A stretch of 64,000 nt of DNA from an uncultured Pseudomonadales bacterium (GTDB lineage: Bacteria; Pseudomonadota; Gammaproteobacteria; Pseudomonadales; Azotimanducaceae). Made by a program: the position numbers and the translations under genes. The stretch spans positions 62,001 through 126,000 of the forward strand of contig CALIKQ010000003.1 of assembly GCA_938017975.1 (NCBI GenBank). Direction: 5' to 3'. This document shows, in pieces, positions 34,495 through 44,342 of the stretch (positions within the stretch are counted from its first letter, which is position 1; every line of letters starts with the position of its first letter). The notes beneath the pieces were generated by a model. The model was not told the DNA's origin. It was given only the letters and a program-made list of their open reading frames with translations, and ran no database searches.

Positions 34495-35535
34495 ATGCAA
34501 ACACGGGCGTTACGCTGCCATGCAATCTCACAAGACATCAATGTCCTCAGACTAGACGATATCGAGCTGGCTGAACCTCAACACGATGAGGTTCAAATTG
34601 AGATTAAGGCTTGCGCAGTCAACTTCCCTGACATTTTAATGATTCAAGGAGGCTACCAATTTAAACCTGAACTTCCCTTCGCACCGGGTGGAGAATTTTC
34701 CGGGGTCGTGACCCGAGTGGGCTCGGCGGTTGATCACGTTCAACCGGGAGATCGCGTTGTGGCCGGCGATCGGGTCGGCGGCTTCAGCGAGCATGTCAAC
34801 GTCCCCCAAGAATCAGTGCGTCAAATTCCTGATCACGTATCCTTCGCCAAAGCAGCGAGCTACGCCACCGCCTACCTCACAGCCTATGTCGCGCTCAAAA
34901 TTCGTGGTCGTCTCAGGCCAAGCGAGACGCTGCTTGTCCATGGTGCCGCAGGTGGTGTCGGCATGGCAGCGGTCGACCTTGGTCGCCATTTCGGAGCCCG
35001 GGTGATTGCGACCGCTGGCACCCAAGAGAAGGTCGATGCTTTAAAGTCTCGAGGCGTAGCGACCGCCATTAATTATACCCAGCCCGATGGGAGCCTCGGA
35101 GGCTTTAAAGAGACCGTGAAATCACTCACCGACGGCAAGGGCGCTGATGTCATTTTCGACCCTGTTGGTGGAAGCGTTTTTGATGAATCGATGCGATGCA
35201 TCAACTGGGACGGTCGATTGCTCACCATCGGCTTTACCAGCGGCGTTTGGCCGAAAGCCGCTGTCAACCATATCCTTATCAAACAAATTGCTGTGATCGG
35301 CGTTAGAGCAGGCGAAGTAGGACGGCGAGACCCCGAGCTAGGCCGAGAATGCAGAAACGCCATTTTTGACCTTCTCTGTCAGGGTGCGATCGACCCTTTC
35401 ATCTACCAGACCTACAGTCTCGAGGAGGGAGTTGCTGCCATGCAGACCTTGCAGTCCCGCGCCGTGATTGGAAAAAGCGTGCTAACGATGAATGGTTACG
35501 ACTGTGAACCCACCACCCCATCAACCATCAATTGA
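34495..35535 (+). CDS. NADPH:quinone reductase-like MDR protein
   Basis: The start is ATG 34495 behind AAGAGTTGCTC; an in-frame TTG lies two codons earlier. The 346-residue product has GroES-like (LPFAPGGEFSGVVTRVGSAV) and Rossmann (LLVHGAAGGVGMAAVDLGRHFGARVIATAGTQEK) domains and lacks zinc-ligand cysteines. It is a paralogue of the protein at 23217 and likely reduces an enone, quinone or enoyl thioester with NADPH. Its last 40 bases overlap the convergent CaiB/BaiF gene. Confidence 0.87.
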   Translation: MQTRALRCHAISQDINVLRLDDIELAEPQHDEVQIEIKACAVNFPDILMIQGGYQFKPELPFAPGGEFSGVVTRVGSAVDHVQPGDRVVAGDRVGGFSEHVNVPQESVRQIPDHVSFAKAASYATAYLTAYVALKIRGRLRPSETLLVHGAAGGVGMAAVDLGRHFGARVIATAGTQEKVDALKSRGVATAINYTQPDGSLGGFKETVKSLTDGKGADVIFDPVGGSVFDESMRCINWDGRLLTIGFTSGVWPKAAVNHILIKQIAVIGVRAGEVGRRDPELGRECRNAIFDLLCQGAIDPFIYQTYSLEEGVAAMQTLQSRAVIGKSVLTMNGYDCEPTTPSTIN

Positions 35536-36707
35536 TCGATAGTCTCCGGTAGCACCCCAAGCTCCTCTAAAATAACCCGGCTATGTTCACCGAGTTGCGG
35601 CGGGTCGTTAATCGGCCGCAACTTTGCGCTGCCCAGCTTAATCGGATTCGCGATCGTCCACTTAAAATCAGGATCCTCTGACTCTGTCTCAACAATCACT
35701 TCGTTCTCGATCAATTGCGCGCTTCGCACCACATCTGCAATTTTTTCAACCACGCTGTAGCTGATTGCTTCAGCATCGAGGCGCTGGGCGACTTCAACCA
35801 TGCTCATCTTAGAGAAAGCCGTTTGAAACATCTCTCGAACTTCATCGCGCAGCTTCATAATGGCTCTAATATTCGCTAACCGCGCATCTTCGAGCCATTC
35901 GGGGTGACCCAGGGCGCGTGCGATGCTGGGCCATTCCTTCTCTGGATTAGGTGAAACCAAAACAATAAACCGATGATCTAAGGTCTCGTAAATCATCGCA
36001 AATGGCGAGCGATAACCCTTGTCTTCGAGTATCTCACCGAGATCAAATCCAGCGATGGCGCCCTGTAGGTGCATCCCATTGGACCAAGCGCCATTGGCAA
36101 CCAGGGACGTCTCAACACAGTCGCCTATTCCCGTCTTTTCACGCTGATAAAGCGCCATCATGATGCCGCCAAATAGACTCATGGCCGATGCATGATCTCC
36201 AACACCGCCGACGGGAAACATTGGAGCAGCTACACCCGGTTTCATGAGGTCCAAAATTCCAGCACTGGCCCACCAAGCAGTGGTGTCATAGCCCCGTTTC
36301 TCAGAATCTGGCCCCCGAGTACCAAATCCCGTCAACTGCGCGTAGATCAATCGGGTGTTCATCGTCTGCAGACGTTCATAGGTCAAGTCGTATCGCTCGA
36401 GCTGGTCCGCACGAAAGTTATGTATAAACACATCCGCCTGAGCAATCAGACGATGCAGTAGATCTCGACCCGCGGCTTTATTCAAGTCGAGCGCTATGCC
36501 TCGCTTGTGCCTCGACGTCAGCGCCCAATTATAGTCGTGGCGGTGGCGCCCGTGCAGCAAGCGATACGCATCCCCGGCGGGTGCCTCAACTTTAATTACG
36601 TCTGCACCAAAATCACCCAGAATTGTCGCTGCGCCAGGACCAGCAACGAACGACGCCGCATCAATCACTTTCAGATCCTTAAAGAGACTGTCCATATTTA
36701 TTTGCAT
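35496..36707 (-). CDS. CaiB/BaiF family CoA-transferase
   Basis: The ~403-residue family III CoA-transferase has FVAGPGAATILGDFGADVIKVEAPAGDAYR, SRHKRGIALDLNKAAGRDLLHRLIAQADVFIHNFRADQLERYDL and the catalytic-Asp region RGYDTTAWWASAG. It moves CoA between carboxylic acids without ATP, feeding beta-oxidation-like routes. The start codon is not certain (TTG 36710, ATG 36707 or ATG 36695); no strong ribosome site is visible. It is divergent from the CoA ligase at 36768 and overlaps the convergent MDR gene by 40 bases. Confidence 0.88.
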   Translation of the reverse strand: MQINMDSLFKDLKVIDAASFVAGPGAATILGDFGADVIKVEAPAGDAYRLLHGRHRHDYNWALTSRHKRGIALDLNKAAGRDLLHRLIAQADVFIHNFRADQLERYDLTYERLQTMNTRLIYAQLTGFGTRGPDSEKRGYDTTAWWASAGILDLMKPGVAAPMFPVGGVGDHASAMSLFGGIMMALYQREKTGIGDCVETSLVANGAWSNGMHLQGAIAGFDLGEILEDKGYRSPFAMIYETLDHRFIVLVSPNPEKEWPSIARALGHPEWLEDARLANIRAIMKLRDEVREMFQTAFSKMSMVEVAQRLDAEAISYSVVEKIADVVRSAQLIENEVIVETESEDPDFKWTIANPIKLGSAKLRPINDPPQLGEHSRVILEELGVLPETIDQLMVDGVVGSQS

Positions 36708-36767
36708 CAATTCAGTGAAAAACCTATCTTAGCCCAACTTAATTTACTTCTGCGAGAAGAGAAAACG

Positions 36768-38459
36768 ATGTACGACGTACTAAAGAACGTTTGGGGAGAA
36801 CTGACTGGGCCGGGCGGCGCTTTCGAGGTAACGACAATTGAGGTCCGAGGGGCGCCCATGCGAACTTTTGCCGCCGCGCCAAATTCCCTTCGCGACGTCT
36901 GGCGAGCTTCTCAAGCCTTCGGAGATCGCACCTACCTCGTGTATGAAGAAGAGACCCTAACCTATGCCCAAACTCACGAAAACGTCGATCGAATCGCTGG
37001 CTTTATGCGGGCGAAGGGACTGCAGCCGGGCGATCGGGTCGCCATCGCAATGCGCAACTTTCCGGAATGGATGCAGTGCTACTGGGCAGTCGTAACGTCG
37101 GGTTTGACCGTAGTGGGAATGAATGCCTGGTGGGTCGAGGATGAAATGGATTATGCGCTGAACGACTCCACCCCAAAGCTACTGATCGCTGATGAAGAGC
37201 GTCTCGTACGCTTTGAAAAGATCCGATCAAATCATGAATCGCTTCAGGTTGTAGGCGTACGCACCGCCCACCGAGATTGGGTCACACCATTTGAATCCGT
37301 GCTACAAAGCTCTCCTGACATGCCCGAATTGGCGATTGATCCCGATGCGGACGCATGCATTTTTTACACCTCCGGGACCACAGGAAGACCCAAAGGTGCT
37401 CAACAGACCCATCGGGGATGTGTGCACAACTTACTCAACATGGGTTTTTGGGCAAACTGTCTTGCGCAAACAATGAATCGTGTTAAGGGCACACCTCTGC
37501 CCGATCCTGCGACAGCACCGCAAAGCGCGGCGCTGGTTACAACGCCCCTGTTTCATGTAACAGCAAACAATTGTCTTGCTCATGCCACAACCTTCGGCGG
37601 TGGAAAACTAGTTCACATGTTCCGGTGGGATGCCGGAGAAGCGCTGAAACTGATCGAACGGGAGAAAATCACCAGCCTAACCGGTGTTCCTGTGATGAGC
37701 AGAGAACTGATCAGCCATCCGGACTTTCACCGCTATGACACCTCGAGTCTGATCTCAGTCGGCGGCGGCGGAGCTCAGCTGCAGCCAGATCTCGTCGGCA
37801 AAATTGATCAAACCGTTGAAAACGCCCGACCCGGCACTGGCTATGGTATGACCGAAACCTGCGGCATCATTACCTCGATCGGCGGCGATTTTTTTGTCGA
37901 TCGACCAGAGAGTTGCGGCCCGGCAATGCCTACATTTGAAGCGAAAACCGTAAATTCCGAAGGTATTGATACTGTTGGTGAACCCGGTGAACTCTGGGTT
38001 CGCGGGGCACCTGTTATTAAAGGCTATCTCAATCGACCCGAGGCCACTGCCGAAACCATCACCGATGGCTGGCTGCACACGGGGGATGTTGCCACGATTG
38101 ATGAAGATGGATTTATCTTTATTGTCGATCGAGTCAAAGACATGGTGCTACGGGGCGGAGAAAATATTTATTGCAGCGAAGTTGAGTCTGTCTTGTTCCA
38201 AATCGATGAATTGGCTGAATGCAGTGTCTTTGGTGTACCTGACGATCGATTGGGTGAGGAAGTTGGCGCTGCCATTTACCTTAAGCCCGGTCAGTCCTTG
38301 TCTGCGGAAGACATCCGATCATTTTGCGCCGTGCTCATGGCGAAACATAAAATACCCACCTATCTCTGGATACTCGATACCCCGCTCCCTAGAAACGCCA
38401 GCGGTAAGTTTTTGAAAAGGGAACTGAAGGATCGCTTGCCTTTGGCAGATGCTGTTTAA
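36768..38459 (+). CDS. Acyl-CoA synthetase (AMP-forming)
   Basis: The start is ATG 36768 (MYDVLKNVWGELTGPGG) behind GAGAAGAGAAAACG, giving 563 residues. The upstream open frame overlaps the divergent CaiB/BaiF gene and is not family-like. ANL motifs: CIFYTSGTTGRPKGAQQTHRG, GTGYGMTETCGI, LHTGDVATIDEDGFIFIVDRVKDMVLRGGENIYCSEVE, and PRNASGKFLKRELK with the catalytic Lys. It resembles the long-chain or aromatic/steroid-side-chain ligase groups common in CoA-based catabolic islands. It ends ~66 bases before the convergent ygiQ, with a hairpin in between. Confidence 0.88.
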   Translation: MYDVLKNVWGELTGPGGAFEVTTIEVRGAPMRTFAAAPNSLRDVWRASQAFGDRTYLVYEEETLTYAQTHENVDRIAGFMRAKGLQPGDRVAIAMRNFPEWMQCYWAVVTSGLTVVGMNAWWVEDEMDYALNDSTPKLLIADEERLVRFEKIRSNHESLQVVGVRTAHRDWVTPFESVLQSSPDMPELAIDPDADACIFYTSGTTGRPKGAQQTHRGCVHNLLNMGFWANCLAQTMNRVKGTPLPDPATAPQSAALVTTPLFHVTANNCLAHATTFGGGKLVHMFRWDAGEALKLIEREKITSLTGVPVMSRELISHPDFHRYDTSSLISVGGGGAQLQPDLVGKIDQTVENARPGTGYGMTETCGIITSIGGDFFVDRPESCGPAMPTFEAKTVNSEGIDTVGEPGELWVRGAPVIKGYLNRPEATAETITDGWLHTGDVATIDEDGFIFIVDRVKDMVLRGGENIYCSEVESVLFQIDELAECSVFGVPDDRLGEEVGAAIYLKPGQSLSAEDIRSFCAVLMAKHKIPTYLWILDTPLPRNASGKFLKRELKDRLPLADAV

Positions 38460-38489
38460 TTCCTAATCAGCGAGAGCAAGGGACCGCCA

Positions 38490-38507
38490 AAAGCGCTGAA
38501 GCGCTTT
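38490..38507. terminator. Possible bidirectional terminator hairpin
   Basis: A perfect 7-bp inverted repeat AAAGCGC-TGAA-GCGCTTT lies between two convergent genes. The A/T ends give only a short U-tract in either direction, so strength is doubtful. Confidence 0.4.
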
Positions 38508-38525
38508 AAGCCGACTTAGTCCTGC

Positions 38526-40652
38526 TCAGGCCTTCTTCGGTCTGCGACGAGTGCGGGGTGTCTTGGGTAGACCCGTGTGTTGCGTCTTAAAGGGGGCGCC
38601 TCGACCAACCGGACCTCCATACTGGGTTCTTGGCACTAGATGGGCCTTCGTATTGCCAATCAGATCGGCTCGGCCCATTCTTCTCAAGGCTTGTCGCAGC
38701 ATGGGCCAATTACTCGCATCGTGGTATCTCAAAAATGCTTTGTGCAAACGGCGCTGTTGCGGTTGCTTTACGATATCGACAGGGATGGCAGCTCGCCCTA
38801 GGCGTTTTAGAGGATCCGCTCCGGAATGATACATTGCCGTCGCAGTCGCCATCGGCGATGGATAAAAAGACTGGACTTGATCCGCTCGAAAGCCATTTGA
38901 TTTCAGCCAAAGTGCAAGATTCATCATATCGGTATCAGTCGTTCCTGGATGGCCTGCAATAAAGTAGGGAATTAAGTATTGCTCCTTATCTGCCTCGGCC
39001 GAAAAACGGTCAAATAACGATTTGAACGCATCGTAAGTTCCGATGCCAGGCTTCATCATTTTCGATAGCGGCCCCCCCTCAGTGTGCTCTGGCGCGATCT
39101 TTAAATAGCCCCCAACGTGATGCTTCACAAGCTCTTCAACATATTCTGGTGTTTCAACAGCCAGATCGTAACGCAGGCCGGATGCAATCAAGACTTTCTT
39201 TATGCCTGGCAATGCCCTTGCTTTTCGATAAAGACCAATCAGTGGCGTTTGATCTGTATTGAGGTTTTTACAGATACCGGGATAGACGCATGAGGGGCGC
39301 CGGCACTTTGCCTCGATATCTGGGTCTTTGCAGGCCAAGCGCCACATATTGGCGGTTGGACCACCCAAATCTGATATGACACCCGTAAACCCAGGGGTCT
39401 TGTCTCTGATCTGCTCGATTTCATTGAGAATCGATGCCTCACTGCGACTTTGAATCAGTCGGCCCTCATGCTCTGTGATCGAGCAGAAACTACAACCACC
39501 AAAACAGCCTCGCATAATGTTGACCGAGAACCGAATCATGTCATAGGCGGGAATTTTAGCGCTACCGTACATCGGATGCGGCACTCGCTGGTAGGGTAAT
39601 TCGAACACCCGATCGATTTCTTCGGTCGTCAAGGGGATCGGCGGCGGATTTAAATAGACCCACTGATTCCCATGGCGCTGAGCCAAAGGGCTTGCGTTCA
39701 GCGGATTTGTCTCGCGATGGAGGATTCTCGACGCGTGCGCATAGAGCAGGTCGTTTTCAACGACCTGTTCAAAGGCGGGCAGCAAGGTGACGCGCTGGAG
39801 ATGATCCGAGTTAATGACAGCCGCATGTCCCGCTGTAAATGTTTGTAGCGAGATTCCGGAGACGACCTTTTCTCGATTACTTCCGCCAGATCGAGCGATC
39901 AACTGAGGATCCGAAGTTCTCGGCGCTTGATCCTCGGGCAACTCAGACTCATCCACCAGTTCGACCGCTTGAGGCAATTGCTTCAACGTGAATGCAGTGC
40001 CTCGAATGTCTCTCATTTCGCCAACTTTTTCGCCCCGACTGGCCCGATGAGTCAGCTCGACAATCGCGCGCTCAGCGTTGCCGTAGAGCAGCAGATCTGC
40101 GGCAGAGTCCAATAAAATTGACCGCCGAACGGCGTCGCTCCAATAATCATAGTGCGCAATCCGTCGCAGACTCGCCTCGATCGAGCCAATCACAATTGGC
40201 ACGGTGGAGTAAGCTTCTCGGCACCGCTGACTGTAGACAATGACTGCCCGGTCAGGCCGCAGGCCTGGAGCACCATCAGGCGAATACGCATCATCGTTTC
40301 GGCGCTTGCGATCCGCCGTATAATGATTGATCAACGAATCCATATTACCTGCAGCGACGCCAAAATAGAGCTCGGGCTCACCCAAGACTTTAAACGCATC
40401 AGGAGACCGCCAATCTGGCTGCGCAATAATGCCCACCCTAAATCCCTGTGCCTCGAGAGTACGACCGATAACGGCCATGCCAAAGCTGGGATGATCAACA
40501 TAAGCATCACCTGTGATTAGAATGACATCACAACGATCCCAGCCTAGCGCGTCCATTTCAGTCCGAGATGTGGGCAAAAAGGGTGCGACACCGAAGCATT
40601 CTGCCCAGTAGGCAGGATAATCAAATAAGCCTTGTTTCAACGCGAGGGGCAT
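38526..40652 (-). CDS. ygiQ: YgiQ-family radical SAM protein
   Basis: I choose the ATG at 40652, six bases after AAGAG; a TTG two codons upstream is possible. The ~708-residue protein has the YgiQ N-terminal domain ([29 protein letters not shown]), the radical SAM core with [10 protein letters not shown] (4Fe-4S ligands), and a C-terminal domain rich in Arg/Pro ([17 protein letters not shown]). The family is widespread but functionally unknown. It is monocistronic here. Confidence 0.9.
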   Translation of the reverse strand: MPLALKQGLFDYPAYWAECFGVAPFLPTSRTEMDALGWDRCDVILITGDAYVDHPSFGMAVIGRTLEAQGFRVGIIAQPDWRSPDAFKVLGEPELYFGVAAGNMDSLINHYTADRKRRNDDAYSPDGAPGLRPDRAVIVYSQRCREAYSTVPIVIGSIEASLRRIAHYDYWSDAVRRSILLDSAADLLLYGNAERAIVELTHRASRGEKVGEMRDIRGTAFTLKQLPQAVELVDESELPEDQAPRTSDPQLIARSGGSNREKVVSGISLQTFTAGHAAVINSDHLQRVTLLPAFEQVVENDLLYAHASRILHRETNPLNASPLAQRHGNQWVYLNPPPIPLTTEEIDRVFELPYQRVPHPMYGSAKIPAYDMIRFSVNIMRGCFGGCSFCSITEHEGRLIQSRSEASILNEIEQIRDKTPGFTGVISDLGGPTANMWRLACKDPDIEAKCRRPSCVYPGICKNLNTDQTPLIGLYRKARALPGIKKVLIASGLRYDLAVETPEYVEELVKHHVGGYLKIAPEHTEGGPLSKMMKPGIGTYDAFKSLFDRFSAEADKEQYLIPYFIAGHPGTTDTDMMNLALWLKSNGFRADQVQSFYPSPMATATAMYHSGADPLKRLGRAAIPVDIVKQPQQRRLHKAFLRYHDASNWPMLRQALRRMGRADLIGNTKAHLVPRTQYGGPVGRGAPFKTQHTGLPKTPRTRRRPKKA

Positions 40653-40658
40653 CTTCAA

Positions 40659-41011
40659 CTCTTGAATTCATGAGCGCGAGTCGGCCATTGTAGAGTATTT
40701 AGTGCTGACCTCAATGGCCTGCAGAATATCGGTCTGATCAACCACGTTGCAGAACGACCAGAACCAATCGAATTGGTGACTTTTAGGCAACTATTAGACT
40801 ACTTTTATTCTCTTTTTTATCTCATCAGGCCTTGGTAATTTCAACGGTCTTCTTCAAACAGGCGCCAGCGATGATGCGGCATGCCCATAGGCTCGCCAAA
40901 TCTTCGGGATCCTGATTTAATGCCTGAAGGGATCAAACGACTGGAAGACCTCTAGCGTTGAACTGCCAAAGCCAAAAGCCTCGGCAAAACCTCGAATACG
41001 GAAGCTAGCTT
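40659..41011. other. Intergenic region upstream of pckG
   Basis: About 353 bases between the divergent ygiQ and pckG genes, so it should contain two promoters. A minus-strand open stretch near 40835-40935 without a start codon (…DLASLWACRIIAGACLKKTVEI…) has coding-like composition and could be a gene remnant. No RNA gene, palindromic operator or repeat was recognised. Confidence 0.35.
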
Positions 41012-42814
41012 ATGACGCAACATCCTGCCCTCGATCAATGGATCGATGAGATCAAAACCCTCTGCGAACCAGACCAAGTTGTTCTCTGCGACGGTAGTCC
41101 TGAAGAATATCAGTCAATGATGCAGACCTTGACCGAAGCTGGCGTAGCGAAGCCGCTCAATCCTAAGATAAGACCTAACAGCTTTCTGGTTCGCTCTGAC
41201 CCAGCTGATGTTGCGCGCGTTGAAAGCCGAACCTTCATTTGCAGTCAACAAGAAGCGGATGCTGGCCCCACCAATCATTGGGCCGAACCGGAGGCCATGC
41301 GCAAAACTTTGAAAGACTTGTTTAAAGGGTCCATGCGCGGACGCACCATGTACGTCATCCCTTTCAGTATGGGACCGGTCGGGTCACCCATCGCACACAT
41401 TGGCGTGGAGATATCCGACTCGCCCTATGTTGTGGCCAGCATGCACATCATGACGCGAGTTGGCGCATCGGTGCTTCGTGAACTCGGTCAAGACGGCCCT
41501 TTCGTGCCCTGTCTGCATTCGGTAGGGCAGCCCCTCGCGCAACATGAAGTGAGCGCGCCTTGGCCCTGCAACCCAGAAAACCTATACATCGCTCATTTCC
41601 CGGAGACACGAGAAATATGGAGCTTTGGCTCCGGTTACGGGGGCAATGCATTATTGGGTAAAAAATGTTTCGCATTGCGGATCGCCTCTGCCATGGCTCG
41701 TCAAGAGGGCTGGCTTGCTGAACACATGCTCATCTTAAAGCTGACCAATCCGTCAGGTGAATACAGATACGTTGCTGGGGCTTTCCCTAGCGCCTGTGGA
41801 AAGACCAACCTCGCCATGTTGGTCCCAACCATTCCAGGCTGGACTGTCGAGACCGTAGGCGATGATATTTGTTGGATGAAATTTGGTGAGGATGGTCAGC
41901 TCTACGCAATCAACCCAGAAGCGGGCTTTTTCGGCGTTGCACCGGGCACCGGCATGGACACCAACCCGAATGCAATGTTGACCCTGGATGCAAACTGCAT
42001 CTTTACCAACGTTGCCGAGACTGCAGACGGTGATGTTTGGTGGGAGGGTATGACAGACGAACCGCCGGCGAGCCTCATCGATTGGCGCGGTGATCATTGG
42101 ACGCCCGAGAGTGAAACACCCGCTGCTCATCCAAATGCTCGATTTACAGTTGCAGCCGCACAGTGCCCGGCCATTGCAGAAGAATGGGAGAGACTCGAAG
42201 GCGTGCCAATCAGTGCTATTTTGTTCGGAGGCCGCAGAGCCAGCGTTGTGCCCCTGGTCAATGAAGCGAGCACTTGGGAACAAGGCACATTCTTTGGTTC
42301 CATCGTCTCCTCCGAAAAAACGGCAGCAGCAGCCGGCACTATCGGCGAACTCCGCAGAGACCCGATGGCCATGCTGCCCTTTTGCGGCTATAACATGGCC
42401 GACTATTGGCAGCATTGGATCAGCATCGGCCAAACAGAAGGCGCTCAGCTGCCTAAGATTTTTTATGTTAACTGGTTCAGAAAAAATGACGATGGCGGCT
42501 TTATTTGGCCCGGTTTCGGAGAGAACGCGCGGGTTCTGCAGTGGATTTTTGAGCGCTGTGCCGGGCGCGCTGAGGCGATTGAAACCGCGATTGGAAAACT
42601 GCCAACCCTGGATGGACTCGATTTTTCAGGGCTCCATTTATCTGATGAGGCGATCGCAACATTACTGCGTGTGGACACAGATGGCTGGCTGTCAGAAATA
42701 CCTCTGATTGAATCCTACTATGACACTTTCGGAGATAAGGTACCTTCAGCCCTTAAAGATCAGCTCTCGCAACTCAAGGCAAAGCTCACTGCCGCCGCCT
42801 CGGACGTGGCCTAA
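41012..42814 (+). CDS. pckG: Phosphoenolpyruvate carboxykinase (GTP)
   Basis: This 600-residue GTP-dependent PEPCK has the hallmark P-loop [13 protein letters not shown] with the reactive Cys, plus [18 protein letters not shown]-type [23 protein letters not shown] and [15 protein letters not shown]. It converts oxaloacetate and GTP to PEP, CO2 and GDP, the entry to gluconeogenesis from acetyl-CoA, fitting a cell that lives on lipids or acids. Ribosome site GGAAGCTAGCTT. A strong terminator follows. Confidence 0.96.
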   Translation: MTQHPALDQWIDEIKTLCEPDQVVLCDGSPEEYQSMMQTLTEAGVAKPLNPKIRPNSFLVRSDPADVARVESRTFICSQQEADAGPTNHWAEPEAMRKTLKDLFKGSMRGRTMYVIPFSMGPVGSPIAHIGVEISDSPYVVASMHIMTRVGASVLRELGQDGPFVPCLHSVGQPLAQHEVSAPWPCNPENLYIAHFPETREIWSFGSGYGGNALLGKKCFALRIASAMARQEGWLAEHMLILKLTNPSGEYRYVAGAFPSACGKTNLAMLVPTIPGWTVETVGDDICWMKFGEDGQLYAINPEAGFFGVAPGTGMDTNPNAMLTLDANCIFTNVAETADGDVWWEGMTDEPPASLIDWRGDHWTPESETPAAHPNARFTVAAAQCPAIAEEWERLEGVPISAILFGGRRASVVPLVNEASTWEQGTFFGSIVSSEKTAAAAGTIGELRRDPMAMLPFCGYNMADYWQHWISIGQTEGAQLPKIFYVNWFRKNDDGGFIWPGFGENARVLQWIFERCAGRAEAIETAIGKLPTLDGLDFSGLHLSDEAIATLLRVDTDGWLSEIPLIESYYDTFGDKVPSALKDQLSQLKAKLTAAASDVA

Positions 42815-42853
42815 GGCCGATCGCTCAAAAAACTGAGCACCACTCGGCTCATC

Positions 42854-42882
42854 AAAAAGCCGACAAAAATCGTCGGCTTTTT
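42854..42882 (+). terminator. Rho-independent terminator after pckG
   Basis: A perfect 11-bp stem AAAAAGCCGAC / GTCGGCTTTTT with a 7-base loop ends in a T-run, 40 bases after the pckG stop. The symmetric A/T ends mean it can also terminate the convergent thiolase transcript. Confidence 0.9.
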
Positions 42883-42916
42883 GCGTCACTGAATAGGCCC
42901 CGGTCAGGGCCTAGTT

Positions 42917-44083
42917 TCAATCTAACCGTTCGATGATCGTGCCGGTACCGAGGCCCCCGCCACAACACATTGCAATCAAGGCATACCGACCGCCGGTTCG
43001 CTCAAGCTCATGAAGCGCAGTCGTTATCAATCTCGCACCGGTGCTTCCAGTTGGGTGCCCGAGCGCAATGGCTCCGCCATTCACGTTAACCTTCGAATGA
43101 TCAACACCTAGGTCCTTCTCCCAGGCAAGCACAACCGACGCAAAAGCCTCGTTGACCTCAAAGACATCTATGTCTTCAAGCGTTAAACCGGCCCGCTCGA
43201 GCACTTTGCGCGTCGCTGGGATTGGCCCCTTTAGCATCGTGACCGGATCTACACCAACCAAAGTGGTGGCTTTAATTTTAGCTCGAGGCTTGATGTTCAA
43301 GCGTTCACACGCCGCTTCACTCGCCATAATCACTGCAGCGGCGCCATCAGACACCTGCGAGCTAGAGCCGGCTGTGTGAATCGCTTGTCCTGGGACCGGT
43401 TCTAAACCCGAGAGCGCTTCTAAAGTCGTCTCCCGTAGGCCTTGATCCTGATTGATAACCTGGAACTCGCCAGTCGGCTCAAACTTCTCATTCAGCAGCG
43501 GCGCTTCAACGTCAACAACTTCTCGATCAAAACGTCCTTCAGCCCACGCTTGAATCGCTTTTTGCTGACTCTCTAGTCCAAACTGATCAGTATCCGCACG
43601 GGTGATCTGATACTCTTCAGCGATCATCGCTGCCCCCATAAACTGACTGGTAGGCTGATAATGTGCGCTATAAGATTCGCCCATCGGAGAGCCACCTTGC
43701 ATGTTTGACCCCAAGGGGACTCGGCTCATCATTTCAACACCACAACTCATAACCACATCCTCGATGCCTGCTCCGATCATCGATGCGGCCATTGACGTCG
43801 CTTGTTGACTAGAACCACACTGAGAATCGACGGTCGTAGACGCAACTTCAAGGGGCAAGCCCTGAGAGAGCCACGCTATGCGAGCGATATTAAAAGACTG
43901 CTCGCCCACTTGAGAGACACAGCCACCAACGACCTGGTCTACTGATGCTGGATCAATCCCGGATCGATCCAGAGCCGCCTTTTGAACTTTACCCAACAAA
44001 TCTGCGGGCTTTAGTCCGGCTAAACCTTTACCCCGCTTTCCAATTGCACTTCTGCACGCTTCTACAATGTAGACGTCACCCAT
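42917..44083 (-). CDS. Acetyl-CoA acyltransferase (thiolase)
   Basis: This 388-residue thiolase has the acyl-acceptor Cys in VDSQCGSSQQA, the His loop (NVNGGAIALGHPTGSTGARL) and the second Cys in MCCGGGLGTGT. It performs thiolytic cleavage of 3-ketoacyl-CoA, or the reverse condensation. No fadB partner is adjacent, so it may act in a specialised degradation route. ATG behind AAGGAAGAAACC. Confidence 0.92.
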   Translation of the reverse strand: MGDVYIVEACRSAIGKRGKGLAGLKPADLLGKVQKAALDRSGIDPASVDQVVGGCVSQVGEQSFNIARIAWLSQGLPLEVASTTVDSQCGSSQQATSMAASMIGAGIEDVVMSCGVEMMSRVPLGSNMQGGSPMGESYSAHYQPTSQFMGAAMIAEEYQITRADTDQFGLESQQKAIQAWAEGRFDREVVDVEAPLLNEKFEPTGEFQVINQDQGLRETTLEALSGLEPVPGQAIHTAGSSSQVSDGAAAVIMASEAACERLNIKPRAKIKATTLVGVDPVTMLKGPIPATRKVLERAGLTLEDIDVFEVNEAFASVVLAWEKDLGVDHSKVNVNGGAIALGHPTGSTGARLITTALHELERTGGRYALIAMCCGGGLGTGTIIERLD

Positions 44084-44342
44084 GGTTTCTTCCTTTTATC
44101 GTTCACACTTTATTTGGTTAACACGCTCTGATTGATTAACACGATCGGCGGCTCTTTCAGTACTTGAGCGCCTAAAACAGGGGGTAAATTTTCTTGCAGC
44201 TGGCTCTAAGCTGCATCTTTTACCAAAGTTCGCCTCAATTCGCAGAGCCCACGATCGTCCAGCATAAAGAGCCCACAGCCGCGCTGCAAGCGTTGTGCAG
44301 GAGAACTGAGATGCCGAAGAAAATTTCAATTCAACTTGATGA

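Noticed and set aside
40835-40935. Minus-strand coding-like stretch upstream of pckG
   Set aside because: No start codon in frame after an upstream stop. Possibly a remnant, but unrecognised.
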